Shown: positions 20,649-27,181 of the stretch, one piece after another
Layout: each line of letters begins with the position of its first letter
How positions within the stretch are numbered: position 1 is the first letter of the stretch
From: JAGLWP01 sp964406515
GTDB lineage: Archaea > Nanobdellota > Nanobdellia > Pacearchaeales > GW2011-AR1
Length of the DNA stretch: 35,584 bases
Reading direction: 5' to 3'
NCBI GenBank assembly: GCA_964406515.1
Contig: CAYORV010000007.1
Coordinates: 1 to 35,584 of the forward strand
Made by a program: the position numbers and the translations under genes
The notes under the pieces: generated by a model
What the model was told of the DNA's origin: nothing
What the model saw: the letters and a program-made list of their open reading frames with translations, nothing else
Database searches by the model: none

Positions 20649-21205
20649 TTAAACATCTCCATCGCTAGATTGATTCTTTTTTTAACTCCCCCAGTTTTCG
20701 CAAGAGGAACATCAGAAATCCCTGTCTGCCCAGCATATTCTGCAAGTTCAAACATTGTCACACCAAGCAAACTCGCAGTTTTCTCCATAGAAATACCATG
20801 TTCATAAATTCTCGAAGCCTTGTTAATCTGTGCTCTTCGAAAAACGTCCTGGATATATAATTTTAATTTCCCAGACAACTTTCCAATTGCCTTCCTCATC
20901 AAAGTCAAATCTCTTCTAGCTTCTGCATCATTACTTTTTCCTAATGCTCGAATAATCTTATCAATTAAACCTATTTCTATCTTATAAAATTCCTTCCAAT
21001 TCTTTTGTTTTTGATAATCTTTTCTCCCAATAATTTTACTTAAAGAATAAAGTATCACCGCAACAGCAATATTATCTGAATCTTGATCGATTGAAGAAGC
21101 ATGAATTGTTTGATTACTCAATTCTTTTAATTTAAGAACATCACTTTTTTCTAAGGCATTTCTAGTTTCTTTGAATAGTTTTAAAACATGTTCCCTCTCT
21201 TTCAT
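20645..21205 (-). CDS. Helical partner of the PIN protein, HTH-like C-terminus
   Basis: A 186-residue all-helical protein coupled by a 4-nt overlap to the PIN gene. The N-terminal 100 residues (LKLFKETRNALEKSDVLKLK..., then an HASSIDQDSDNIAVAVILYSLSKII segment) look like a helical bundle. The C-terminal part, ISMEKTASLLGVTMFELAEYAGQTGISD, resembles a helix-turn-helix. It could bind and restrain or guide the PIN nuclease. It is longer than known VapB antitoxins. The TATA box at 21223-21233 lies about 24 nt before the ATG. I do not recognise the family by name. Confidence 0.7.
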   Translation of the reverse strand: MKEREHVLKLFKETRNALEKSDVLKLKELSNQTIHASSIDQDSDNIAVAVILYSLSKIIGRKDYQKQKNWKEFYKIEIGLIDKIIRALGKSNDAEARRDLTLMRKAIGKLSGKLKLYIQDVFRRAQINKASRIYEHGISMEKTASLLGVTMFELAEYAGQTGISDVPLAKTGGVKKRINLAMEMFK

Positions 21206-21307
21206 AATTTAAAGTAGAAATCTAGATTAATAAATATTCCTGCTCATTCTATTCACAAATTAATATTCGAGCGAGCATTTTTTATACTTCTCTCCACTAA
21301 TAAATTC

Positions 21308-21676
21308 ATGAAACAAATTTTACTCGACACAAGTTTTATCTTAACGAGCATCAGAAACAAAATAGATTTTATAGAGGAACTTACATTCAAAGGATTAAAA
21401 ATTCTAGTTCCAAAACAAGTTTTACAAGAAATAACTCGAATCACAAAATCAAAAAAGAAACTTAGATTTAGAGATGAAGCTGCATTAGCGCTGAAAGTTT
21501 TAGAAAATTCAGAATTCAAAAAAATAGATTTGAAAAGCAAAAACACAGATAACGGGATTGTAAAATATTCAAAAGACCACGATGTAATTATCGCAACGCT
21601 CGATAGAGAATTAAAAAGAAATGTTAAAGGCCAAAGATTAATTATTCGTGGGAAAAAGAAGTTAGAGATTATCTAA
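21308..21676 (+). CDS. Fcf1/Utp24-type PIN-domain protein
   Basis: A 122-residue PIN domain with the four acids in place: Asp7 in LLDTSF, Glu41 in LQEI, Asp81 in NTDNGI and Asp99 in TLDREL. It matches the archaeal single-domain Fcf1-like group linked to 18S/16S rRNA processing, and its position directly upstream of rpo7, spt4, rps24e and rps27ae is the conserved archaeal arrangement. Length is typical. A TATA box near 21279-21289 lies about 24 nt before the ATG. It is unrelated in detail to the larger PIN protein at 19959-20648. Confidence 0.88.
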   Translation: MKQILLDTSFILTSIRNKIDFIEELTFKGLKILVPKQVLQEITRITKSKKKLRFRDEAALALKVLENSEFKKIDLKSKNTDNGIVKYSKDHDVIIATLDRELKRNVKGQRLIIRGKKKLEII

Positions 21677-21724
21677 ACCCAGTCATAACCTTTAAAAACC
21701 AATTCTTACTTTAATTTTTATAAA

Positions 21725-22339
21725 ATGTTTTACTTAACTGAAGTTGAAGACCATATAAGAGTAGAGCCAAAGCTATTTGGTTTGCCTACATCTGAATCTG
21801 TAGATAAACAACTTAGAGAAACTTATGCTGGTCATTATGATAAAGAATTCGGAAAAGTCGTTTCTGTAATCGAAGTTTTAGAGGTAGGAGAAGGAGTAAT
21901 AATACCTGGAGACGGAGCTGCGTATTACAAATCACGGTTCAAATTAATCACATGGAAACCAGAACTTCATGAACTTGTTTACGGGATAATTTCAGAAATT
22001 ACTAATTTTGGAGCTTTTATTAATATGGGAACAATGAACGGAATGATTCACATAAGTCAAACAATGGACGACTATGTAAGCTTCAGTAAAGCAAATTCTC
22101 TCTTAGGAAAGTCAAGCAAAAGAAGTTTGAAATCAGGAGACTTATGCCTCGCAAGAGTTGTAGCAATAAGTCACAAGAGCGGAGAATTAAAAATCGGGCT
22201 TACAATGAGACAACCAGGATTAGGAAAACTTGAATGGATTCAAGAAGACGCTGCAAAGAAAAAGAAAGATGATGAAAAATCTTTGAAAGCTGAAGAAGCC
22301 AAAGAAAAACCAAAAGCTAAAGGAGGAAAGAAAAAATGA
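21725..22339 (+). CDS. rpo7: RNA polymerase subunit Rpo7 (RpoE')
   Basis: A 204-residue homologue of eukaryotic Rpb7. The N-terminal domain (about 1-80; MFYLTEVEDHIRVEP...) docks on polymerase, and an S1/OB domain (about 84-165; LVYGIISEITNFGAFINMG...) binds emerging RNA. Its Rpo4 partner is not in the window. The last 35 residues are a lysine-rich tail (KKKKDDEKSLKAEEAKEK) beyond the usual fold. It is the head of a four-gene block: the stop overlaps the Spt4 ATG by 4 nt, and an AAAGGAGG in its last codons acts as the ribosome site for Spt4. Confidence 0.95.
   Translation: MFYLTEVEDHIRVEPKLFGLPTSESVDKQLRETYAGHYDKEFGKVVSVIEVLEVGEGVIIPGDGAAYYKSRFKLITWKPELHELVYGIISEITNFGAFINMGTMNGMIHISQTMDDYVSFSKANSLLGKSSKRSLKSGDLCLARVVAISHKSGELKIGLTMRQPGLGKLEWIQEDAAKKKKDDEKSLKAEEAKEKPKAKGGKKK
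22319..22326 (+). promoter_or_regulatory. Shine-Dalgarno site for spt4 inside rpo7
   Basis: AAAGGAGG lies 9 nt before the spt4 ATG, within the KGGKKK codons of rpo7. Internal operon genes here use SD sites, while first genes appear leaderless. Confidence 0.6.
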
Positions 22340-22524
22340 GCAAAGAAAAAGCATGTAAAATTTGCAACACGATTTATGAAGGAGACAAATGTCCTAAATG
22401 TGAATCTAAAGAATCAACAGAATCTTTTAAAGGAAAAATAATAGTTTTAGATCCAGAAAAATCAGAAATAGCTCAAAAAATAAATATTAAAAGTAAAGGA
22501 ACTTTCGCAATTAAAACTAGGTAA
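22336..22524 (+). CDS. spt4: Transcription elongation factor Spt4 (RpoE'')
   Basis: A 62-residue zinc protein. CKIC at residues 7-10 and CPKC at 19-22 form the four-cysteine zinc site at the start, followed by the small alpha/beta domain GKIIVLDPEKSEIAQKI that pairs with the NGN domain of Spt5. The complex helps elongating archaeal RNA polymerase. Length is normal for the archaeal factor. It overlaps rpo7 by 4 nt and is followed 4 nt later by rps24e. Spt5 itself is not in the window. Confidence 0.95.
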   Translation: MSKEKACKICNTIYEGDKCPKCESKESTESFKGKIIVLDPEKSEIAQKINIKSKGTFAIKTR

Positions 22525-22528
22525 TTCT

Positions 22529-23077
22529 ATGGAATTTGAAATAATTAAAGAAACAGAAAACCCCTTGTTCAAAAGAAAGGAAATTCAAATTAGTTTAGAT
22601 GCAGAAACTACCCCAAGTGAAAAAGAAATGATAGAATCAATTTCTCAGAAATTTTCAACTCAACCAGAAAATATTAGCATGAAAGGGATTCATGGAAAAT
22701 TCGGTTCTAAAACATTTACAATCAATGCAAATATTTATTCCTCACAAGAAGAAAAGCAAGCTATTGAACAAAAAAAGAAAAAAGGAGCAGAATCTAAGGA
22801 AGAAGCACCTGCAGAAACTCCAGCAGAATCCACACCTGCCGTAGCAGAAGAACAAAAACCAGAAACAGAAGCGCCTGCTCAAGAGCAAACAGAAAATAAA
22901 CAAGAGGAAAAGAAAGAAGACGCAGAAAAACAAGAACTTGCAAAACCAGATGAAGAACCTACTCAAGAACAAAATCCTGCTAGCGCAGATAATAGAAAAG
23001 ATAAAACTAAACAAAACTCTCAAAAAGAGGATTTAGATAATAAAAATAATAACGAGCCGTCAGGCGAGACAAATTAA
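22529..23077 (+). CDS. rps24e: Ribosomal protein S24e with long acidic tail
   Basis: A 182-residue protein. The first 90 residues match S24e, a small-subunit protein of archaea and eukaryotes: EFEIIKETENPLFKRKEIQI, then PSEKEMIESISQKF and KGIHGKFGSKTFTINANIYSS. After the KKKKKG segment comes a tail of about 85 residues of Glu, Lys, Pro, Ala and Gln (EEAPAETPAESTPAVAEEQK...), not found in ordinary archaeal S24e of about 100 residues. It looks disordered and may be a lineage-specific extension. It lies 4 nt after spt4 and 1 nt before rps27ae. Confidence 0.93.
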   Translation: MEFEIIKETENPLFKRKEIQISLDAETTPSEKEMIESISQKFSTQPENISMKGIHGKFGSKTFTINANIYSSQEEKQAIEQKKKKGAESKEEAPAETPAESTPAVAEEQKPETEAPAQEQTENKQEEKKEDAEKQELAKPDEEPTQEQNPASADNRKDKTKQNSQKEDLDNKNNNEPSGETN

Positions 23078-23078
23078 A

Positions 23079-23330
23079 ATGCCAAAAAAAACAGTAAAAC
23101 AAGGAAAAAAACCGCACAAAAATAAACCAACAAGTAAGAAATATACTAAGTATAAAATTGAAGGCGATAAAATCACAAGGGAAAAAACTTGCCCAAGATG
23201 CGGACCAGGAATATTCTTAATGAATTCACAAGGACGAGTATATTGTGGTAAATGTCATTATAGTGAGTTTGAAAGTAAGAAAGTTGAAGAAAAGAAAGAA
23301 GAATCTCCTGAAGAAGTTAAGAAGGAATAA
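23079..23330 (+). CDS. rps27ae: Ribosomal protein S27ae
   Basis: An 83-residue small-subunit zinc protein. A basic N-terminus (KKTVKQGKKPHKNKPTSKKY) is followed by CPRCGPGIFLMNSQGRVYCGKC, the four-cysteine zinc ribbon typical of S27ae. A Glu/Lys tail (VEEKKEESPEEVKKE) extends it. It is the last gene of the rpo7-spt4-rps24e-rps27ae group. Downstream the strand enters a 320-nt non-coding stretch. Confidence 0.94.
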   Translation: MPKKTVKQGKKPHKNKPTSKKYTKYKIEGDKITREKTCPRCGPGIFLMNSQGRVYCGKCHYSEFESKKVEEKKEESPEEVKKE

Positions 23331-23416
23331 TCACTTTAATATTATAAAACCTAGGAGCAGTATCAATTAAGTTCTCTCCTCCATTTTTGGTTGTATCTAG
23401 ATTATAATGATTATAA

Positions 23417-23469
23417 CCCTAGGAGATTCTTCAAGCCTTCAAAAAGATGACCTGAAGCCTCTCCTGGGG
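23417..23469 (+). ncRNA. Possible structured RNA hairpin
   Basis: CCCTAGGAGA (23417-23426) pairs with TCTCCTGGGG (23460-23469) in a 10-bp stem with one G-U pair. Past a 2x2 internal loop, CTTCA (23429-23433) pairs with TGAAG (23453-23457), leaving a 19-nt loop. It lies between rps27ae and scpA, so it could be a free RNA or an operon-end structure. Identity is unknown. Confidence 0.4.
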
Positions 23470-23475
23470 AAAAAG

Positions 23476-23506
23476 AGGTGATAGAATATTGAACACCTTA
23501 TTCTAT
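23476..23506 (+). other. Overlapping inverted repeats before a T-tract
   Basis: AGGTG (23476) pairs with CACCT (23494), and ATAGAATA (23481) pairs with TATTCTAT (23499). The two pairings are interleaved, so only one hairpin can form easily. T-rich sequence follows. This is the pattern of a switch or terminator, but is unproven. Confidence 0.4.
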
Positions 23507-23582
23507 TTAAATCTTTCTATTTTGTTACCCTTAAAAAATGACAAGTGGTAATCCATTTAAAGTAGTGAATTTATTTTTTAGT

Positions 23583-23593
23583 TAGGCACTACA
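23583..23593 (+). promoter_or_regulatory. Direct repeat upstream of scpA, first copy
   Basis: TAGGCACTACA, repeated exactly at 23606-23616, 23 bp between starts, placing both copies on one DNA face directly before the TATA box. Probable regulator binding site. Confidence 0.55.
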
Positions 23594-23605
23594 CTATCTC
23601 CCTTG

Positions 23606-23616
23606 TAGGCACTACA
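23606..23616 (+). promoter_or_regulatory. Direct repeat upstream of scpA, second copy
   Basis: Second TAGGCACTACA, 5 bp before the TATA box. Binding here could either recruit or block TFB/TBP. Confidence 0.55.
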
Positions 23617-23620
23617 AACA

Positions 23621-23630
23621 ATTATAAAAC
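23621..23630 (+). promoter_or_regulatory. TATA box of scpA
   Basis: ATTATAAAAC is centred 25 nt before the ATG at 23651, implying a leaderless mRNA. Confidence 0.5.
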
Positions 23631-23650
23631 TAGTTTTCTTAATTAATTAT

Positions 23651-24520
23651 ATGAAAAAAGGGGAAGAAAATTCAGTAAAACAGGGCCAAATCCATGATTT
23701 ACTCTTCAGTAGAGAGCTAGGATGGCAAGAAATAATCTATGATTTAATCAATACAGAACAATTAAACGCCTGGGATATCGATATCATCGTGCTTTCAGAT
23801 AAATACCTGGAAAAAGTAAGAAATATGGAAGAAGCAGATTTTTTTATTTCAAGTAAGGTTTTGCTTGCAGCATCATTATTCTTAAAAATTAAATCAGAAA
23901 TTCTCCTAAATACATACATAAAAAGCATAGATGAAATTTTATTCGGAAAAAAAGAAAAAGAAAAATACGTTTTAGAAAGAATAGAGCTTGATGAAGAAAT
24001 TCCTGAGCTTGTCTTAAGAAGTCCCATACCAAGATTCAAAAAAGTAACATTAAATGAATTAATTGAATCCTTAAACAAGGCAATTACAACGGAAAATAGA
24101 AGAATCAAAAAAGGAATCTTAAACAAAAATGCATTGAGACAAAGTTCTCTCTCTATTCCAAAAAGAAAATTCAGTACAAAAGATAAAATGAAAGAAATTT
24201 ATAAAAAATTATTCACGCACTTAGAAGACGAAGAAAAAAAGAAAAGAATTTCCTTCAAAGAACTAATCGGAGAAGACAAAGAAGAAAGAATTATTTCATT
24301 AATGCCTCTTTTACACTTAGAATGCCAAAAAAAGATTTGGCTTGAGCAAGAAGCTCATTTTGAAGAAATTCACATCTGGCTTAAAGAAATTTTTCTAAAA
24401 CACAATCCAGATCCTTTTGCAGAACTCAAAGAAGAACTTGAAGAAGAAATCAAAGAACTCGACCAAGAACGAGTTAAAAAAGTCAACGAAGAATTCAAAA
24501 ATCCTATTGAAGGAATTTAA
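23651..24520 (+). CDS. scpA: Segregation and condensation protein ScpA
   Basis: A 289-residue kleisin. The N-terminal part LGWQEIIYDLINTEQLNAWDIDI and following helix (AASLFLKIKSEILL) match the SMC-neck-binding ScpA domain. A charged middle is followed by the C-terminal winged helix segment ISLMPLLHLECQKKIWLEQEAHFEEIHIWL. It bridges an SMC dimer in chromosome organisation. No smc or scpB gene is in the window. The tail after residue 250 is strongly acidic and helical. Two copies of an 11-bp direct repeat sit just before its TATA box. Confidence 0.9.
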   Translation: MKKGEENSVKQGQIHDLLFSRELGWQEIIYDLINTEQLNAWDIDIIVLSDKYLEKVRNMEEADFFISSKVLLAASLFLKIKSEILLNTYIKSIDEILFGKKEKEKYVLERIELDEEIPELVLRSPIPRFKKVTLNELIESLNKAITTENRRIKKGILNKNALRQSSLSIPKRKFSTKDKMKEIYKKLFTHLEDEEKKKRISFKELIGEDKEERIISLMPLLHLECQKKIWLEQEAHFEEIHIWLKEIFLKHNPDPFAELKEELEEEIKELDQERVKKVNEEFKNPIEGI

Positions 24521-24637
24521 CATTACTCCGCGCCAGGCTTCACCAAGGCACTCCGCTAAGAATATAATTAACACCCATCAACTTACACGCGAATTTTCAG
24601 TTATCAAATATATCAATCTCAAGCGAAGCGAGCGCAA

Positions 24638-24647
24638 ACCTTTTAAT
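24638..24647 (+). promoter_or_regulatory. TATA box of dph6
   Basis: CCTTTTAATC is centred about 26 nt before the ATG at 24669, deciding this start over the longer open frame. Confidence 0.45.
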
Positions 24648-24668
24648 CTATTTTTTTCTCCCTTCCCC

Positions 24669-25337
24669 ATGAAAGCAGCAATCCTATTTTCCGGAGGAAA
24701 AGATTCTTGTTACTCTGCTTATCTATCAAAAAAGGCAGGTTATGAGATAGCATGCCTTATAGCAATTTTCTCAAAAAACAAAGAGAGTTATATGTTTCAC
24801 ACACCTTCAATAAAAGCAACAAAAAAACAAGCAAAAGTCATGAACCTCCCCTTAATAATTCAAAAAACAAAAGGTGAGAAAGAAGAAGAACTTAAAGATT
24901 TAGAAAAAGCAATTGGAAAAGCAAAGAAAAAATTCAAGATTGACACAATTGTTACAGGCGCACTTCAAAGTGTTTACCAAGCTTCAAGAATCCAAAAAAT
25001 CTGCGACAAACTCAAATTAAAATGCTTAAACCCACTTTGGCAAAAACAAGAAATAGAATATTTAGAAGAATTAACAAAAAACAATTTCAAAATAATAATC
25101 ACAGGTGTTTTTGCTTATCCCTTAGATAAATCATGGCTCGGCCGAGAAATCAATCAAGAATTTATCCAAGAAGTTAAAACTTTAAAACAAAAATACAAGA
25201 TACATCCAGCAGGCGAAGGCGGAGAGTTTGAAACATTTGTATTAAACTGTCCGTTATTCAAGGAAGAATTAAAAATCAAATCTCATAAAGACCTCAAAGA
25301 AGGCGAGAATTCTTGGAGAAGAGAGGTTAGGATTTAA
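24669..25337 (+). CDS. dph6: Diphthine--ammonia ligase (Dph6 family)
   Basis: A 222-residue ATP pyrophosphatase family enzyme that turns diphthine into diphthamide on elongation factor 2 with ammonia and ATP. SGGKDS (8-13) starts the P-loop, and YMFHTPS, VTGALQSVYQASR, NPLW and the C-terminal GEGGEFETFVLNCPLF are family signatures. The frame is open upstream to 24417 inside scpA, but the ATG at 24669 begins the family fold, and CCTTTTAATC (24638-24647) gives a TATA box 26 nt before it. The 148-nt gap after scpA is otherwise unremarkable. Confidence 0.92.
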   Translation: MKAAILFSGGKDSCYSAYLSKKAGYEIACLIAIFSKNKESYMFHTPSIKATKKQAKVMNLPLIIQKTKGEKEEELKDLEKAIGKAKKKFKIDTIVTGALQSVYQASRIQKICDKLKLKCLNPLWQKQEIEYLEELTKNNFKIIITGVFAYPLDKSWLGREINQEFIQEVKTLKQKYKIHPAGEGGEFETFVLNCPLFKEELKIKSHKDLKEGENSWRREVRI

Positions 25338-25341
25338 AGGA

Positions 25342-25632
25342 TTATATTTTACAATCTTCCAACTTCTTTTCACTTAACAAATGTGCAATAACAGAATAAT
25401 AATTACTATTAAAATTCTCTTTCTTGATTACTATTGGTCTCCTTGCTTTAATTTGTTGTCTTATTGTAAATTCAACATCTTCAACAGCAGAAGAAATATC
25501 AAAATGATTTGTGTTCAAAGCTTTATCAAGTAAATCCTCTTCAGAAATCACATATGATTTTTTATTATAATCAAGAATATATATTGTGTAATGTCTTTTA
25601 TCCCCAATCCTTGTAGAACATCTGCATGACAT
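25342..25632 (-). CDS. Uncharacterised small protein
   Basis: A 96-residue soluble alpha/beta protein starting MSCRCSTRIGDKRHYTIYILDYN, with a Cys-x-Cys pair at residues 3 and 5 and a further cysteine close to the C-terminus. The central part alternates strands and charged helices. No family is recognised. The TATA-like TTTATAAATT at 25650-25659 lies about 23 nt before the ATG. It ends 4 nt from the convergent dph6 stop. Confidence 0.55.
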   Translation of the reverse strand: MSCRCSTRIGDKRHYTIYILDYNKKSYVISEEDLLDKALNTNHFDISSAVEDVEFTIRQQIKARRPIVIKKENFNSNYYSVIAHLLSEKKLEDCKI

Positions 25633-25721
25633 TTAATTATAATTCAATATTAATTTATAAATATTTATATATTTTAATTAAAATTCAAAAATATTCCAAA
25701 AAACCCAAAAATCTTAGCAAA

Positions 25722-25735
25722 GATTTTTAAACTAA
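25722..25735 (+). promoter_or_regulatory. TATA box of the MscS-like gene
   Basis: GATTTTTAAACTAA is centred about 24 nt before the ATG at 25753, favouring that start over the TTG at 25744. Confidence 0.45.
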
Positions 25736-25752
25736 TTCTAATTTTGGTAACG

Positions 25753-26577
25753 ATGATAATCGAAAATACAGTTATTTTAAGAATTTTGCTAACTGTAATT
25801 GCAATTATATTAACTTTCATATTAATAAATACCTTTCTAAAAAGACTCTTAATAAAAAAAGTAAAAACCAAAAAATTAAAACATAATGTAATTGTTTTTG
25901 TTAGTTCTCTGAGTTACTTATTTGTTTTTATGTCAGTCTTGTTCTTAATCATTTCAGTCTCGGGTTCATCATTGACTCTTGGAGTAGCAGCAGGGTTAAT
26001 AACAGCAGCTCTTGGATGGGCATTGCAGAGGCCAATAACAGGAGTAGCGGCATGGATAATGATAATAGCTTCAAAACCTTTTGAAATCGGAGACAGGATT
26101 ATTGTGGGAGGAGTCCAAGGAGACGTTAATAACATAACAATTACTCATATTCACCTAAAAGAATTTGGGGGAACAATTGGAGGTGAAGAAACCTCTGGAA
26201 GAATAATCTTTGTCCCAAACTCAGTATTATTTGAACAAAACATAATCAACTATACCTCACAGAATAATTACATACTTGACGAAGTAGCATTCACAATAAC
26301 TTTTGCCAGTGATATTGACAAAGCAAATGAGCTAGCTAAAAAAGTAGCAGAAAAAATAACCAAAGATGTTATAGAACACATGGACACAAAACCATTCACT
26401 AGAAGTAATTTCCAAGCATCTGGTGTGGATATAAGAGTAAGATATTATACTGTAGCATCAGAAAGACAAGAGATAAAATCTAAAATCACAGAAGAAATCT
26501 TAAAAAAGATAAAAGAAGAAAAAAGCGTTAAGTTTGCTTACCCCCATACAGAAGTTTACTTGAATAAGGGGAAGTGA
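25753..26577 (+). CDS. MscS-family mechanosensitive channel
   Basis: A 274-residue small-conductance mechanosensitive channel type protein that releases solutes on osmotic down-shock. Three hydrophobic segments at about 6-25, 41-64 and 72-94 are followed by the MscS pore-lining and beta-domain region: LGVAAGLITAALGWALQRPITGVAAW, KPFEIGDRIIVGGVQGDV, FVPNSVLFEQNIINYT. A C-terminal alpha/beta portion follows. Length is typical of the compact archaeal type. The TTG at 25744 would add three residues. The next gene has its own promoter. Confidence 0.92.
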   Translation: MIIENTVILRILLTVIAIILTFILINTFLKRLLIKKVKTKKLKHNVIVFVSSLSYLFVFMSVLFLIISVSGSSLTLGVAAGLITAALGWALQRPITGVAAWIMIIASKPFEIGDRIIVGGVQGDVNNITITHIHLKEFGGTIGGEETSGRIIFVPNSVLFEQNIINYTSQNNYILDEVAFTITFASDIDKANELAKKVAEKITKDVIEHMDTKPFTRSNFQASGVDIRVRYYTVASERQEIKSKITEEILKKIKEEKSVKFAYPHTEVYLNKGK

Positions 26578-26629
26578 GTGGGTTGGGATTATAGAAATAT
26601 TTATAACCTAAAATTATTCTTATTCAATT

Positions 26630-26950
26630 ATGGAAATGCAAGAAATTATCGCTGATGTTCGCAGTCATTATGATGAAGGAATCAAACCTTTATTAGAAGG
26701 AAGAAATTATAATATGGCGGGTTTTGAATTAGGCAATCTAGTTGGAGCTACAATTAAACCAAATGCTCTCAACTTTGCAACTTATCCTTCTGGAAAAAAT
26801 TTTGTTGGTAGTGCAATTCTCTTAGAAAAAGAATTAAAAAAGCAAAATCCCGATCCAGAGAGTAAGATATCTCTATTTGAGGGATTTTTGTCACAAGCAG
26901 AATTATCTATAAAATCTAAGAGAATTGGTGGAAGACTTCCTGGAAATTAA
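26630..26950 (+). CDS. Uncharacterised small protein
   Basis: A 106-residue soluble, mostly helical protein with no cysteines. MEMQEIIADVRSHYDEGIKPLL starts a helix, and AGFELGNLVGATIKP is a distinctive middle segment. A TATA-like ATATTTATAACC near 26599-26610 is about 26 nt before the ATG, and the 52-nt gap to the MscS gene allows only this promoter. No family is recognised. Confidence 0.55.
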   Translation: MEMQEIIADVRSHYDEGIKPLLEGRNYNMAGFELGNLVGATIKPNALNFATYPSGKNFVGSAILLEKELKKQNPDPESKISLFEGFLSQAELSIKSKRIGGRLPGN

Positions 26951-27034
26951 CCCCTCAAAACCCTTCCCTCACCACTCTCCTCACGCTCGCACTCGAACAA
27001 CGGGTCTGTCAAATCATAGGGAGTTTTGATTAAA

Positions 27035-27181
27035 TTATCCTTTCTTGTCAAATGGCGGGAGTTGTTCTTTACTTTTATCAGCAATAATTTTTATTAATTC
27101 TTTCATAGAAGTCTCATAAGTTTCAAAAAAAGTTCTTAATCCTTTTGGCATTTCAGATTTATAAACTTCAATATTTCCCAT
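27035..27181 (-). CDS. Short ORF coupled to hisS
   Basis: A 48-residue ORF below the usual length cut-off. It starts MGNIEVYKSEMPKGL, continues with the helix TFFETYETSMKELIKIIADK and ends PPFDKKG. Its ATG overlaps the end of hisS by 14 nt in another frame, giving close translational coupling. The composition (no low-complexity run, helical with a conserved-looking end) favours a real small gene. Function is unknown. Confidence 0.45.
   Translation of the reverse strand: MGNIEVYKSEMPKGLRTFFETYETSMKELIKIIADKSKEQLPPFDKKG

Larger units (their letters stand above)
23331..23650 (+). other. 320-nt structured non-coding stretch before scpA
   Basis: No convincing ORF is present in this gap. It holds two copies of an ATTATAA...CCTAGGAG element (23341-23357 and 23410-23425), a strong hairpin at 23417-23469, overlapping inverted repeats at 23476-23506 followed by a T-rich run, and an 11-bp direct repeat before the scpA TATA box. 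A small RNA or leader with alternative structures is possible; nothing matches a known RNA family. Confidence 0.55.

Noticed and set aside
22742..23023. Minus-strand Phe/Cys/Leu-rich ORF opposite the S24e tail
   Set aside because: It is the complement of the Glu/Lys-rich tail codons and has no promoter or start context.
23441..23498. C/D-box-like motifs (GATGA, CTGA, GGTGATAG)
   Set aside because: The spacings do not match the C-D'-C'-D order of archaeal sRNAs.
24417..24668. Upstream extension of dph6 into scpA
   Set aside because: It would overlap scpA in another frame, reads as Lys/Asn-rich shadow, and the family fold begins at the ATG at 24669.
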